Shown: positions 1-8,804, numbered from the stretch's first letter. The stretch: 36,301 bases of DNA from Fusobacterium sp. (GCF_032477075.1 NZ_JAWDXO010000027.1:1-36301), one strand, 5' to 3'. Made by a program: numbers and translations. The notes: generated by a model from the sequence alone, not told the origin.

Positions 1-27
1 TTGAGAGATTATATGTTTGATTTGCAT
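1..27 (-). CDS. Start of a minus-strand gene (partial)
   Basis: On the minus strand an AAAGGAG ribosome site is followed six bases later by ATG at 27-25. The frame is open to the window edge and reads MQIKHIISQ. Nine residues are too few to assign a function. A possible promoter (TTTTAC, 16 bases, TATAAT) lies on the minus strand near 61-88. The good ribosome site is the only real support. Confidence 0.45.
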
Positions 28-78
28 GTATGTCTCCTTTGTATAATTAGGGTGGTAACTATATTATACAAAAAAGAG

Positions 79-121
79 AGCTGAGTAAAACATTTTTTTA
101 AATGTTACTCAGCTTTTTTTA
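79..121. terminator. Hairpin terminator, possibly bidirectional
   Basis: The arms AGCTGAGTAAAACATT and AATGTTACTCAGCT pair with one two-base bulge around a T-rich loop. A run of eight T follows on the plus strand. The minus strand has a run of six T just beyond CTCTC, so it could act both ways. It insulates the ABC-3C promoter from upstream transcription. Confidence 0.75.
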
Positions 122-225
122 TTTTATTATATATTTTAGGATAATATAAAAAATATTAGAATAATTTTTTTATTTAGAATAATATTAAAAATAAATTAAT
201 ATAAAATATAAAGGATAAATTTAGT

Positions 226-254
226 TTGACAACAATATTTTTTATTGTTAAAAT
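226..254 (+). promoter_or_regulatory. Promoter of the ABC-3C operon with palindromic spacer
   Basis: TTGACA at 226-231 and TAAAAT at 249-254 are 17 bases apart, a near-consensus vegetative promoter. The spacer and its flanking bases form an inverted repeat, AACAATA (231-237) and TATTGTT (243-249), around five T. A dimeric repressor bound there would block RNA polymerase. No regulator gene is in the operon, so the repressor is inferred. The start codon is about 40 bases downstream. Confidence 0.7.
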
Positions 255-295
255 GATATTAAAAAAGTATAGTTATTTTTTTAATGGAGGCAATT

Positions 296-1672
296 ATGTT
301 TTATCATATGTATGATGCCAGTAAGTCTTGGAATGGTTATGAATATCAAGGAAAAGTAGCAATGAAGGAAACTCTACTCTATTTAGAAAAAATAATAGAA
401 GAGAAGAATATAAAAAAATTTGAAATGCTAGAAAATTATATAAATAATAATAAAATTTACTTAGAAATAGAAGAAAATGAAGATTTTTCTATTATAGATA
501 ATGATAAATATATTTCAGTTCATCAAGTAAAAACAGGTGAAGGAAGAGATGCTGCAGCAACATTAAATATGTTTTTTAGCTGTCTTGAAAAAAAATTTGG
601 AAAATATTTTCTTCATTATACTAATGAAATTCCAATAACATTTGGAATTATTCATAAAGAATTTAAAGATGAATTAGATAAACTTTTAAATTTTAACAGA
701 GAAAGTTGTTTTGATAATAATGGAGAATTTAAATTAAGTAAAAAAAAGCATAGTTTTCCTTTAGCATTAATTAATATGAATACTAGTGAGGAAAATCTAG
801 ATACAAATATAGAATTCATAAAAGAAAAGTTAAAAGAATATAAAGAAACACCTATAGATAAAAGTAGATTTGTTTTAAAAAAAGAAAACAACAGTTTAGA
901 AATTGAAATAAAAGATATTATTGAAAAAATTTATATAAGAATTAATAAAAACATTGTGGTAAACGATATAGAGCACAAATATATGAATTTTGGAAAAATA
1001 TTAAATGATAATATAGAAAAAAGAAGCATTGACAAAATGGCAGAAAAAAAAATAAATTTTAAAAAATTTATTGATATCTTGAAAAAAGACACTTTAGAGG
1101 CTCCAGAAGATTATATTGCTTATAAAAACCATGAAAAAATAATAGAAGTAATTGATAAAAAGTGTAATAGTCTTATAGAAGAACAATACTGTGATAAAAA
1201 TAATTGCAATTCTTTATGTAGACTTCCAATAGTTGTTCATAAAATAAAAGAAATTGATAAAATACAAGATGTAATGGAATTTGTTAAAGGATTAAATTTT
1301 CCTGACAAAATAGAAGCAATTCAACATCAAAATATATCCAGTTTATTTAATTGTATCAGACATAAAAATTTAAACTTTTATAATAATTATTTATATCTTA
1401 AAGAAAAGAATGAATGTGGAACTATTTATATAAATGATGATGAAATAGACTATAAAAGAAGCTTTAATAATAATGAAAAATATTTCAATGAACTAATTAG
1501 AGAAAAAGAAGTTATTTTGACAAAATATATAAGAATAAATGATATATTAGGGAAAGATTCTGCTGATATTTTTCAAATAAAAGAAACAAAATTTGAAGAC
1601 TATACAGAACCTAAAAAGCTAAAGATAGAAACATATGAAGAGTGGGGTAAAGAGAATGATAGAAATAATTAA
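296..1672 (+). CDS. ABC-3C system effector with PD-(D/E)xK-like nuclease domain
   Basis: First gene of a three-gene operon. I start it at ATG 296 because GGAGG at 286-290 sits five bases upstream; the in-frame ATG at 284 overlaps that site. This gives 458 residues. The N-terminus shows a GYEYQGKVA helix (about 14-22), an acidic strand LEIEENED (about 56-63), and HQVK (about 76-79). That layout is typical of Cap4/DUF4297-like nucleases, where Q-x-K replaces E-x-K. The middle is lysine-rich and helical. A Cys cluster, CDKNNCNSLC, may bind metal near residue 300. The C-terminal part would be the ABC-3C CTD that couples to the partners. Likely role: an antiphage or anti-plasmid nuclease gated by the ATPase. 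The fold call rests on motif order only; DNA cleavage is inferred. Confidence 0.7.
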   Translation: MFYHMYDASKSWNGYEYQGKVAMKETLLYLEKIIEEKNIKKFEMLENYINNNKIYLEIEENEDFSIIDNDKYISVHQVKTGEGRDAAATLNMFFSCLEKKFGKYFLHYTNEIPITFGIIHKEFKDELDKLLNFNRESCFDNNGEFKLSKKKHSFPLALINMNTSEENLDTNIEFIKEKLKEYKETPIDKSRFVLKKENNSLEIEIKDIIEKIYIRINKNIVVNDIEHKYMNFGKILNDNIEKRSIDKMAEKKINFKKFIDILKKDTLEAPEDYIAYKNHEKIIEVIDKKCNSLIEEQYCDKNNCNSLCRLPIVVHKIKEIDKIQDVMEFVKGLNFPDKIEAIQHQNISSLFNCIRHKNLNFYNNYLYLKEKNECGTIYINDDEIDYKRSFNNNEKYFNELIREKEVILTKYIRINDILGKDSADIFQIKETKFEDYTEPKKLKIETYEEWGKENDRNN

Positions 1673-2375
1673 TAAAATATTTAATGAAAAAAAATATGAA
1701 AAAATTTATGAAAAAGATGAATTTTATTTATATGAATGTAGGGAAGAAATGAAAACAGATTTTTATTTACTATATTTTTTGAATTATGCATCTGAACTTG
1801 AAATAGAAAAAATGTTAATAGAGAAGTATTCAGAAATGATATATGAAATAAAAAAAGAAAAAAAATATAAAGAGACCATTGATAAAAATCTTTCATTAGT
1901 TTTATTTTTAAAAATATCCAAAAAAAATCAAGAAGATATAAAAAAATTAACTTATGAAATTGAAGAATCTAAAATGTATTTTAAGAGATATTTGCTAAAT
2001 TATACTGAAGATGAAGAAAAAAAATTTTTTGATTTTTTTTCTGTAAAGGATACTATAGAAAAAATGAAAATTGAAATAAAAAAAACTGATAATTTTGAAA
2101 AATTTAAAAATGGAGAAATAAGTTTTTACAATTTATTAATAAAACTTTATATAAAAATTCCAATATTAGAATATGAATTTAAAGAGAGTGATTTATTGGA
2201 AGATTTTCATAGTGAATTGAATAATGAACTAAAAACTTTAGAAGATGAAAATTTAATAAACTATATAAAAGAAATAAAAATAGATACTAAATTTGACATT
2301 ATTAACTTTTCAAAATACAATCTAACTGAAGATGAAGTAAAAACAGAAATTTTAAGGTTAAGTGAAGTAAAATGA
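1656..2375 (+). CDS. ABC-3C middle component
   Basis: About 239 residues, very rich in Lys, Glu and Ile and predicted mainly helical, with no motif I can name. It starts inside the end of the effector gene (17-base overlap). ATG 1656 follows a GGGG/AGAG stretch, which suits it better than the ATG at 1635. Its own stop overlaps the ATPase start as ATGA, so the three genes are translationally coupled. In ABC-3C systems a small middle-component protein bridges the effector and the ATPase. I assign it by position, size and partners, not by its own sequence. Confidence 0.6.
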   Translation: MIEIINKIFNEKKYEKIYEKDEFYLYECREEMKTDFYLLYFLNYASELEIEKMLIEKYSEMIYEIKKEKKYKETIDKNLSLVLFLKISKKNQEDIKKLTYEIEESKMYFKRYLLNYTEDEEKKFFDFFSVKDTIEKMKIEIKKTDNFEKFKNGEISFYNLLIKLYIKIPILEYEFKESDLLEDFHSELNNELKTLEDENLINYIKEIKIDTKFDIINFSKYNLTEDEVKTEILRLSEVK

Positions 2376-4642
2376 ATTATAAAATAAATAAAATAATTTT
2401 AAATAATTTCAAATTTATATCACAAAATGAAAAAAAAGAAATAAAATTTAACAATAAAGATTTAATAATTTTAGGAGGGCCAAATGGTTTTGGAAAAACA
2501 ACTATATTTAATGGAATTGAACTTGTTTTATCAGGAAAAATAAGTGGAATAAAAGGAATTACTAAAGGAAATAGATATTTAAATAATCATGTTTGTTTAA
2601 ATAATTCAACTAAAGAAGGAATTATAGGAATAGAATTAAAGAATTCAGAAAAAAAACTTTCAATAATATGCAAAATTCTAAAAAATAATAGAAATCAAGA
2701 GCAAGATTTATTTATAGAAAGATTTTATAGAGTAGGAGAATTAAAAAAAGAAGATTTAGAAAATTTGGAATTATTAGAATTAAAAAGAATAGAAAAAATA
2801 TCTGAAATTTCAGAATTAAAAAATTTTAAAGAAGACTACTTTAATATATTTCATTATATTTCCCAAAAAGAGTATGCTTATTACTTAGAAAAAAACGAAG
2901 AAGAAAGAAAAGAAATTATAACACAGCTAATTGGAATTGCTTCTGAAAAAGGAACCTTAACTTTTTTAAGAAAATTTTTAGGTAAATCAAATGCAGAAAC
3001 TCTTACTAATCAAATTGAAAATAAAGAAAATGAAGTAAAAAAAATGATTAAAGAAAATATAATTGAAAAAAATTTGGAAGAATTTTCTGAAGAATACGCA
3101 GAAGATGAAATAGAAAAATTTATATGTAAAAATGAAATAAGCTTGTTTTTATGTGTAAATCAAATTGAAGAATTAAAAGAAAAATATCAAGAGTTAAAAG
3201 AAAAATTACTTGAATATGAACTTTTTTTATTAGGAGAAAAATTTTCTAATTATAATTTTAAGAAAAAATATGAAAAAAAATTGAAATTTTTTATAGAAAA
3301 TAAAAATCAAATTTTGAATAATAAATTATTAAAAAATTATAAAATAGATGAGAAAGGTTTATTAGAAGCTGAAAAAAAGAACAATGAAATTGAAGAAATA
3401 AAGAAAATTCTACAAAAACCTATAACTAAAGAAAATTTTTTTGAATTGAAAATACCTGAAAGATTTGTTGAAGATGAAAGACTATTAAAAGATAAAATTA
3501 ATATTATAATTACTAGAGAAGAAAGTTTAAATTTGCACGAAAAAGTTTTATTAAAATTCAAGGAAATAAGAAGAACTCTTTTCGAGCATTATAAAAGTTC
3601 GAATGAAATATTTTTAAAAAACCAATGTCCTCTTTGTGGAACTGAGTTAAACAGTATTGATGAAGCATATAGTGAAATTACATTAATGTTAGAAAAAGAT
3701 ACATCAGATATACATTTAAAAGAATTAAATGATTCTGTTCAATGTGCCTTAAAAAAAATAGAAGAAGAATTAATTAAAACAGTTAATGATGAAATGAATT
3801 ATAAAATTGAGGATATAAATTTTATAAATAAAAATAGAATAAATATTCTAAATTTTTTTGAATTTTGTCAATGTGAGAATATAAATGAAGAATATATAAA
3901 CTTAGAATCTTTTTTGGGAGAAAAAATTCTAAAATTGAAAAATGAAGATTTTGAAAAGGAATATAAAAATACAAAATATATACAATATCTTGATAAAATA
4001 CCAGAAATTACTAAGGAAATTATAATAAAAGAGAGAAGGTATTTAGAGAAAAGTTATATTGAAAATAAAAATAGAATCATTTCACAGAATCAAAAAAAGA
4101 TAACAGATGAAGTTATAAAAATATTGCAATTGAAAAAATTACAAAAAAAATTAAATATTATTAAAGAGATATATAAGGAGAGAATAGAAAAATTCCAAAA
4201 AGATATTTTTCCTATTTTGGAAGTTCCATTGTATATTTATACAGGTAAAATCTTACAAGATTACCAAAATGGAATGGGTGTATTTATACAAAATAATGGA
4301 AATGGAATAAAATTTATTCCTAATATAAATACAGAACATGATATTATAAATACTTTTAGTTCCGGACAATTATCAGGTTTTATGGTAGTATTAGTTATGG
4401 TAATGAATAAAATTTATAGTAAAACAGAAAATAACATAGACAGTATATTAATTGATGATCCATTTCATACCTTGGATGATGTGAATATAACTTCTTTAAT
4501 TGAAATATTAAGGCAATCTTTTTTTAAAAAACAAATAATCATATCCAGTCATGAAGATAAAAAAACTGATTTTATGAGATATAAATTCAATAAATTTAAT
4601 TTACTTTCTGAGGAAATAAATGTTAGAGAAAAATTCTTTTAA
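2372..4642 (+). CDS. SMC/Rad50-like ABC ATPase of the ABC-3C system
   Basis: 756 residues with the two halves of an ABC ATPase split by a long coiled coil. Walker A is GGPNGFGKTT (about 35-44). A CPLCG motif near 418 resembles the Rad50 zinc hook and sits mid-coil. The signature region is FSSGQLSG (about 660), Walker B is ILIDDPFHTLDD (about 692), and the H-loop is SSHED (about 724). Such proteins bind DNA ends or structures and change shape on ATP hydrolysis. Here it probably senses invading DNA and licenses the nuclease gene product. The start overlaps the previous stop (ATGA). No clear terminator follows closely; the next hairpin is about 200 bases on. ATPase identity is sure; the system role is inferred from the operon. 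Confidence 0.85.
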   Translation: MNYKINKIILNNFKFISQNEKKEIKFNNKDLIILGGPNGFGKTTIFNGIELVLSGKISGIKGITKGNRYLNNHVCLNNSTKEGIIGIELKNSEKKLSIICKILKNNRNQEQDLFIERFYRVGELKKEDLENLELLELKRIEKISEISELKNFKEDYFNIFHYISQKEYAYYLEKNEEERKEIITQLIGIASEKGTLTFLRKFLGKSNAETLTNQIENKENEVKKMIKENIIEKNLEEFSEEYAEDEIEKFICKNEISLFLCVNQIEELKEKYQELKEKLLEYELFLLGEKFSNYNFKKKYEKKLKFFIENKNQILNNKLLKNYKIDEKGLLEAEKKNNEIEEIKKILQKPITKENFFELKIPERFVEDERLLKDKINIIITREESLNLHEKVLLKFKEIRRTLFEHYKSSNEIFLKNQCPLCGTELNSIDEAYSEITLMLEKDTSDIHLKELNDSVQCALKKIEEELIKTVNDEMNYKIEDINFINKNRINILNFFEFCQCENINEEYINLESFLGEKILKLKNEDFEKEYKNTKYIQYLDKIPEITKEIIIKERRYLEKSYIENKNRIISQNQKKITDEVIKILQLKKLQKKLNIIKEIYKERIEKFQKDIFPILEVPLYIYTGKILQDYQNGMGVFIQNNGNGIKFIPNINTEHDIINTFSSGQLSGFMVVLVMVMNKIYSKTENNIDSILIDDPFHTLDDVNITSLIEILRQSFFKKQIIISSHEDKKTDFMRYKFNKFNLLSEEINVREKFF

Positions 4643-5064
4643 AAAATAATTAAAATATTGACTCTTATATTTTATAGTTGCATGGATATACCAAAGAATC
4701 ATTGATGTCTGTTTTTTTAAAATATTTGTTTTTGTTTGAGATAGTTATTTAAAAAATAGGACAAAGAACCATATGTACAAGCTGATGGTCGTTGTTCATA
4801 CAGAAAAACTAATTAATATTTAGTTTTATAAAAATAAATGTTATTATAAGAAAACCATAGATTTTATTCTATGGTTTTTTGATAAGTAGTTCTTATATAT
4901 TCAATAAACTAATTTAAAATAAGTATTATCTTAAAAAATTTAAATAAATTAACATTAACACCATATCAAAAGGGATACCTAATTAAAAGAAATGAGTTTA
5001 AATACAAGTTTATAATGTCGCAATTTTAAAGTGCGATTCTCCTATAATAGCAACTAATAATTGG
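4643..5064. other. Intergenic stretch after the ABC-3C operon
   Basis: No supported gene. It holds one hairpin terminator (4851-4880). A short inverted repeat, TCGCA (5018-5022) and TGCGA (5032-5036), lies upstream of the XRE gene promoter and could be an operator. The piece around 4761-4815 has short open frames but nothing I recognise. Confidence 0.5.
4851..4880 (+). terminator. Hairpin terminator downstream of ABC-3C operon
   Basis: The arms AAAACCATAG and CTATGGTTTT form a perfect 10-bp stem with an eight-base loop, and the T run continues to 4880. It is the first good terminator after the ATPase gene. Confidence 0.75.
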
Positions 5065-5093
5065 TTGATAATATTAGAAAAATTAAATATAAT
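5065..5093 (+). promoter_or_regulatory. Promoter of the XRE-type regulator gene
   Basis: TTGATA (5065-5070) and TATAAT (5088-5093) are 17 bases apart. GGGGAGG at 5101-5107 and ATG at 5115 follow at once, so the leader would be very short. A second TATAAT at 5043-5048 lies just upstream. Confidence 0.7.
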
Positions 5094-5114
5094 GGTACTT
5101 GGGGAGGTGATAAA

Positions 5115-5792
5115 ATGAAATTTGGTAAAAATTTACAATATCTCAGAATGATTTATAAAAATATGACACAAGAGGAACTTGCAAGCCAATTAAATGTTTC
5201 CAGACAAACAGTTTCTAAATGAGAACTTGGTCAAGGTAAGCCAGAATTAAATAAAATTAAAGAGATATGCAGATTATTTAATTGTAGTTCTGATAAACTA
5301 TTATTTGGAGATATGAAAATAACAAATGCTGCTTATTCAGATATTGAATTAGAATCTCTTGGTTCATTTTGCTATATCAAATATACAGTTATATCTGCTA
5401 ATCCAGAAGAGGATGCAATCAATAAAATTAATATGTTGGCTGATAAATTGAATATTGTTAACCCTAAAATAATAGGTTGGGATTTTCCATTTGTGTCAAA
5501 TGAACAAATTAATGTTTATCACATGCATGGTTATACTGCTGCTTTAGTATTGCCAGCTGATATTAAAGTTGAGGATAAACAACTTGTAATTGAAAAAAGA
5601 GAAGCTCAACACTATGTTACCATTATTATTGAAAATCCTATGAGTAATCCATTTCATTTGATTTCAGATGCATTTAAATCACTATTTCAGTATATAAATA
5701 TTAATAGTTATATCTATGATAACTTTTCTTTTGAACATGAGTATGAAGAAAAAGATATAAAATATATGAAAATTTATATTGCAATTAAATAA
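5115..5792 (+). pseudogene. XRE-type regulator with effector-binding domain, broken by in-frame TGA
   Basis: From ATG 5115 the frame encodes an XRE helix-turn-helix: TQEELASQLNVSRQTVSK, then TGA at 5220-5222, then ELGQGKPELNKI. Family members have Trp at that place (VSKWE), so a TGG-to-TGA change explains the stop. Without it the product would be 225 residues: an N-terminal DNA-binding domain (about 1-65) and a C-terminal domain of about 155 residues that looks like a GyrI-like small-molecule-binding domain (GWDFPF, MHGYTAALVLP). The promoter and GGGGAGG site are intact, so the loss is probably recent. ATG 5313 has a weak GGAG upstream and could restart to yield the sensor domain alone. The C-terminal assignment is moderate; the stop codon is plainly visible. 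Confidence 0.8.
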
Positions 5793-6312
5793 GAATATTC
5801 CATATAAAAACAATTGATAAATAACTTGATATATGAAAAGTATAATCTAAGCAAATATATAATTAATCTATTATTTAATGAAATATCTAATATTTATAAA
5901 TATTAGAAAATAAGTTGAGATTATTTATGGAAAAAAAGAACAGAATAACTGGACAAAATTTATAAGTAGAATTAAAAAACAAAAAAATTATATAAAAGAG
6001 AGATAAGAGAAATTCTGTAGATATTCAGAGAACTTTTAAAACTCTCTTTTTTTATTTAATTCAATTTTTATTCAATAAAGTAATATTTTCAAAAATAAAA
6101 TATTTGAGTTTGCAGATCACTAAATTATTCTTATTTCTAATAATGAAAGAATATGAATTTAAAATTAAAGTAATAATAGAAATATGTAAATTTTTTAATA
6201 TAAAAATCATTGATTTATTATGATATAATAATTTAAATTATAAGAAATTAAAGTTATAAAAGAACTATTACTAGAAATACTATTATTATATGAATTGTTT
6301 ATGGAGGAATAG
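5793..6312. other. Intergenic stretch with a terminator and a possible promoter
   Basis: No gene supported. It holds a terminator (5994-6053). An extended -10 element (TGATATAAT, 6221-6229), without a clear -35, could serve the DUF218 gene. The rest is A/T-rich with stops in all frames. Confidence 0.45.
5994..6053 (+). terminator. Hairpin terminator after the XRE pseudogene
   Basis: AAAAGAGAG (5994-6002) can pair with CTCTCTTTT (6042-6050), followed by more T. A smaller inner alternative is AGAGA (6027-6031) with TCTCT (6043-6047). The loop of the large form is long, so the exact structure is unclear. Confidence 0.5.
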
Positions 6313-6927
6313 ATGAGTATTCTAAGAAAAAGAAAAATTAATGTTAAATTTATTACATTTGGAATGGGAATTTTTTTAAGTTATTTAATATTAACAGGTT
6401 TAAATATCTGGAAATACAAAGATATTGATGAAAAACAACAGGCTGATGTTGTTATAGTTCTTGGAGCAAGTACTTATAATAATGAAGTATCTCTTGTTTT
6501 TAAGGAACGTTTAAATCATGGGATTTGGTTGTATAAAAATAATTATGTAAAAAAATTAATTTTTACAGGTGGGATAGGAGAAAAAAGTAAATATTCAGAT
6601 GCTTTTATTGCAAAACAATATGCAATAAAATGCGGTATTCCAGCAAAAGATATATTTATTGAAGAAAAGTCTACAATAACTCAAGAAAATTTAAAAAATG
6701 CTAAATTAATAATGGATAAAAACTTATACCAAACAGCAATAATTGTTAGTGATCCACTACATATGAAACGTTCAATGTTAATGGCAAAAGATTATGAATT
6801 AAAAGCTTTTAGTTCACCAACCCCAACTACACGCTATATCAGTATAAATAAAAAACTAACTTTTCTTATAAGAGAAGAATTTTTTTATATAGGTTATCAA
6901 ATTTCTAAGCAATTTATAAAAAAATAG
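6313..6927 (+). CDS. DUF218 (YdcF/SanA-like) membrane-anchored protein
   Basis: 204 residues. One N-terminal membrane segment (about 14-30) anchors a DUF218 domain. Family marks are VVIVLGAS (about 46-53), ERLNHGIWLY, LIFTGG, the STITQEN motif (about 120), and SDPLHMKRS. The family includes E. coli SanA and YdcF, linked to cell envelope or vancomycin tolerance and to nucleotide-like ligands, but the true reaction is unknown. A GGAGG site precedes ATG. It stands alone, so context gives no clue to its job. Confidence 0.8.
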   Translation: MSILRKRKINVKFITFGMGIFLSYLILTGLNIWKYKDIDEKQQADVVIVLGASTYNNEVSLVFKERLNHGIWLYKNNYVKKLIFTGGIGEKSKYSDAFIAKQYAIKCGIPAKDIFIEEKSTITQENLKNAKLIMDKNLYQTAIIVSDPLHMKRSMLMAKDYELKAFSSPTPTTRYISINKKLTFLIREEFFYIGYQISKQFIKK

Positions 6928-7317
6928 AATTCTTTTATAGCTTTTTTTATAGTAAAAGTTTACTAAGTTTGGATTTTTTTAATTTTTTATAAAAAATGTA
7001 AAATGATGTCAGAGATTAAAATAAAAAATAAATTAAGAATAGTATTAAATCATCTGATTGAAGATATATTAAAATAATATAGTGATAAATATGAAAATAT
7101 ATGAATTTTAAAATAAAAAAAGGAGCTTTTACTTACAAGCTCCTTTTTTACTATATATATTAAAACATCTTGGGGAAAGATTATATTATATTTATTCTCT
7201 AATAATTTTATTTTCCTTTTTTAATAAAATAATCTTTTCATAAAATAGAAAATTGTTTATATTAAGTGAAGTTTTTATAACTATATGTATTTTAAACATT
7301 TAATTATATATTGTATT
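6928..7317. other. Intergenic stretch between convergent genes
   Basis: Lies between the DUF218 gene (plus) and a minus-strand membrane protein gene. A strong terminator sits at 7118-7150. I see no other gene or element. Confidence 0.5.
7118..7150 (+). terminator. Hairpin terminator
   Basis: AGGAGCTT (7121-7128) pairs with AAGCTCCT (7137-7144) around an eight-base loop, extended by A and T runs. T runs lie on both strands, so it may stop transcription from both flanking genes. Confidence 0.8.
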
Positions 7318-7704
7318 TTATAAACTTTTGATATTTCTTTTATAAGATATTTCTTTGAATAATTGAAATAGGAAAGAATGTAGTAGAGCCATTCCTACTA
7401 CTATGATAATATAAGAAAATATATAAGAAGAAAAAAGAGAAAAAGAAATTTTTTTAACAAAAATACCTAAAATTCTGTCAATTATAAAACTGGAAAACAC
7501 GTAACCTAAAAAATATTTTAACTTAAAATAATTATCATTAAAAAAACGAAACAATATAATAATATAAAAACTATAAGTTAGAGGTAATACTATTTCTGGA
7601 CGAATTCTACAACCTAAAAGAGCACCAATCACAGTAATTATTAATACAAATGGAACAATAATAATAATTGTCCAAAATACAAAGATATCTAATCTTTTTA
7701 ACAC
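7318..7704 (-). CDS. Small multi-pass membrane protein, unknown
   Basis: 128 residues with about four hydrophobic segments (near 8-30, 37-55, 63-82 and 91-116) and a basic C-terminus (KRNIKSL). The start is GTG at 7704, chosen because AGGAGG sits five bases upstream on the minus strand. I do not recognise the family. Both neighbours are separated by long gaps, so it appears to be a single-gene unit. Confidence 0.6.
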   Translation of the reverse strand: MLKRLDIFVFWTIIIIVPFVLIITVIGALLGCRIRPEIVLPLTYSFYIIILFRFFNDNYFKLKYFLGYVFSSFIIDRILGIFVKKISFSLFSSYIFSYIIIVVGMALLHSFLFQLFKEISYKRNIKSL

Positions 7705-8073
7705 AAGTACCTCCTGAATTTTGATGAAATACTTATAAAGTATAACTTATTTTAACAAAAAATGCTATCTTAGAATAAAAAAATTTTAAAAAATAAAGTT
7801 AAAATTAAAAAATTAAAATTGATTTCATAAGACTTCAAAAGTGTAAGTGTATAGAAAATCTATATTTACAATAAAAGAAGAGATTAAATTATGTTTTTCA
7901 TCTTCTAGGAATCTTTCATATTTTGTATTTAAAGTTTTAAAAAATATTTTTTCTTCTATATTTATAAATAATATTTAAAAATATATTAAATTTTAAAGGA
8001 ATTTTTATTCCTTGGTATAATAATAAATTAAGAACTTTATTGTCAATAGTTAATACTTAAGGAGAGGAATTCT
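7705..8073. other. Intergenic stretch between divergent genes
   Basis: Separates the minus-strand membrane protein from the plus-strand small protein. Apart from the palindrome/-10 element at 7996-8021 I see only A/T-rich sequence with short frames. Confidence 0.45.
7996..8021 (+). promoter_or_regulatory. Palindrome next to a -10 box
   Basis: AAGGAAT (7996-8002) and ATTCCTT (8007-8013) form a 7-bp inverted repeat with a TTTT loop. TATAAT follows at 8016-8021. No good -35 is visible, and the palindrome occupies the place where the spacer would be, so it could be an operator or an activator site for the gene at 8074. Confidence 0.4.
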
Positions 8074-8316
8074 ATGAAATTAAAAGCTGTAGTTATTAAT
8101 TCGAAACCACCTGGAGAGTTTTATTTGATTCAGGATTATATTGGTGATTATCACATAATTAAATCTTCTATTGAATTATCAAGAGGAACTGTTTTATATT
8201 GGGATAATATAAAAAATTCTTTTTATTATAAAAACTCACAAATTTCTATATTAGCTATGCTTTATCAGAAGTCTATCTCTTATGCACAAGGTATTGAAAC
8301 TATAAAGAATTGTTAA
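8074..8316 (+). CDS. Small hypothetical protein
   Basis: 80 residues (MKLKAVVINSKPPGEFYLIQ...), soluble, rich in Ile, Tyr and Ser, with no signal or motif I can name. AAGGAGAGG lies at a good distance before ATG, and a strong terminator follows 37 bases after the stop. These flanks are the reason to accept it as a real gene. Confidence 0.65.
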   Translation: MKLKAVVINSKPPGEFYLIQDYIGDYHIIKSSIELSRGTVLYWDNIKNSFYYKNSQISILAMLYQKSISYAQGIETIKNC

Positions 8317-8353
8317 ATAAAGTTTGAAAAAGTAATCTCTAACTAATCTCCTT

Positions 8354-8387
8354 CAACCTGCCTTTATTTTTAGGCAGGTTGTTTTTT
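8354..8387 (+). terminator. Hairpin terminator
   Basis: CAACCTGCCT (8354-8363) pairs perfectly with AGGCAGGTTG (8372-8381), followed by six T. It is the most GC-rich stem in this part of the window. Confidence 0.9.
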
Positions 8388-8804
8388 ATTATATGTTGAA
8401 CTTATATTTATAATTCATAAAAAAAGATAGAATACTGCATTTGTTTTATATATAAGTTTATAATTATGAAAGTAAATAAAATATACAGTTAAAATTTTTA
8501 GAATAATAGAGAAAAAATAAGATTTTATATAAGTATATAAAAAATAAAATTTAAGAAGAATATGGATTATTTAATAAGACAAAAATAAATTAATAAAAAT
8601 AAAATTTATATACTAAGAAAAAGACCACTATTTTTTATTTAGAAATAAATATGCTATAATGAGGAAAAGCAAAGGAAATAAAGTAAAATCAATGATATTT
8701 GAATTTACTGAGCTATTTTAAAATAATTATTAAGCATATTAAAAGAATAAATCAGTTAAGAAAACAGCAGCTCTCAATAGAAAAAATATGTGAAAGGACT
8801 AACT
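8388..8804. other. Intergenic stretch with an extended -10 promoter
   Basis: No gene supported. TGCTATAAT at 8652-8660 is a perfect extended -10 and is the likely promoter of the 8805 gene, about 145 bases downstream. There is no matching -35. The leader has no obvious structure. Confidence 0.5.

Noticed and set aside
48..60. T-box-like AGGGTGGTAAC near the window start
   Set aside because: The bases resemble the T-box word on the plus strand, but the following terminator does not overlap it, no synthetase or amino acid gene follows, and the same DNA fits a minus-strand ribosome site and start (27) better.
4741..4815. Possible remnant of a gene after the ABC-3C operon
   Set aside because: Short peptides appear in all frames but none matches a family I can name.
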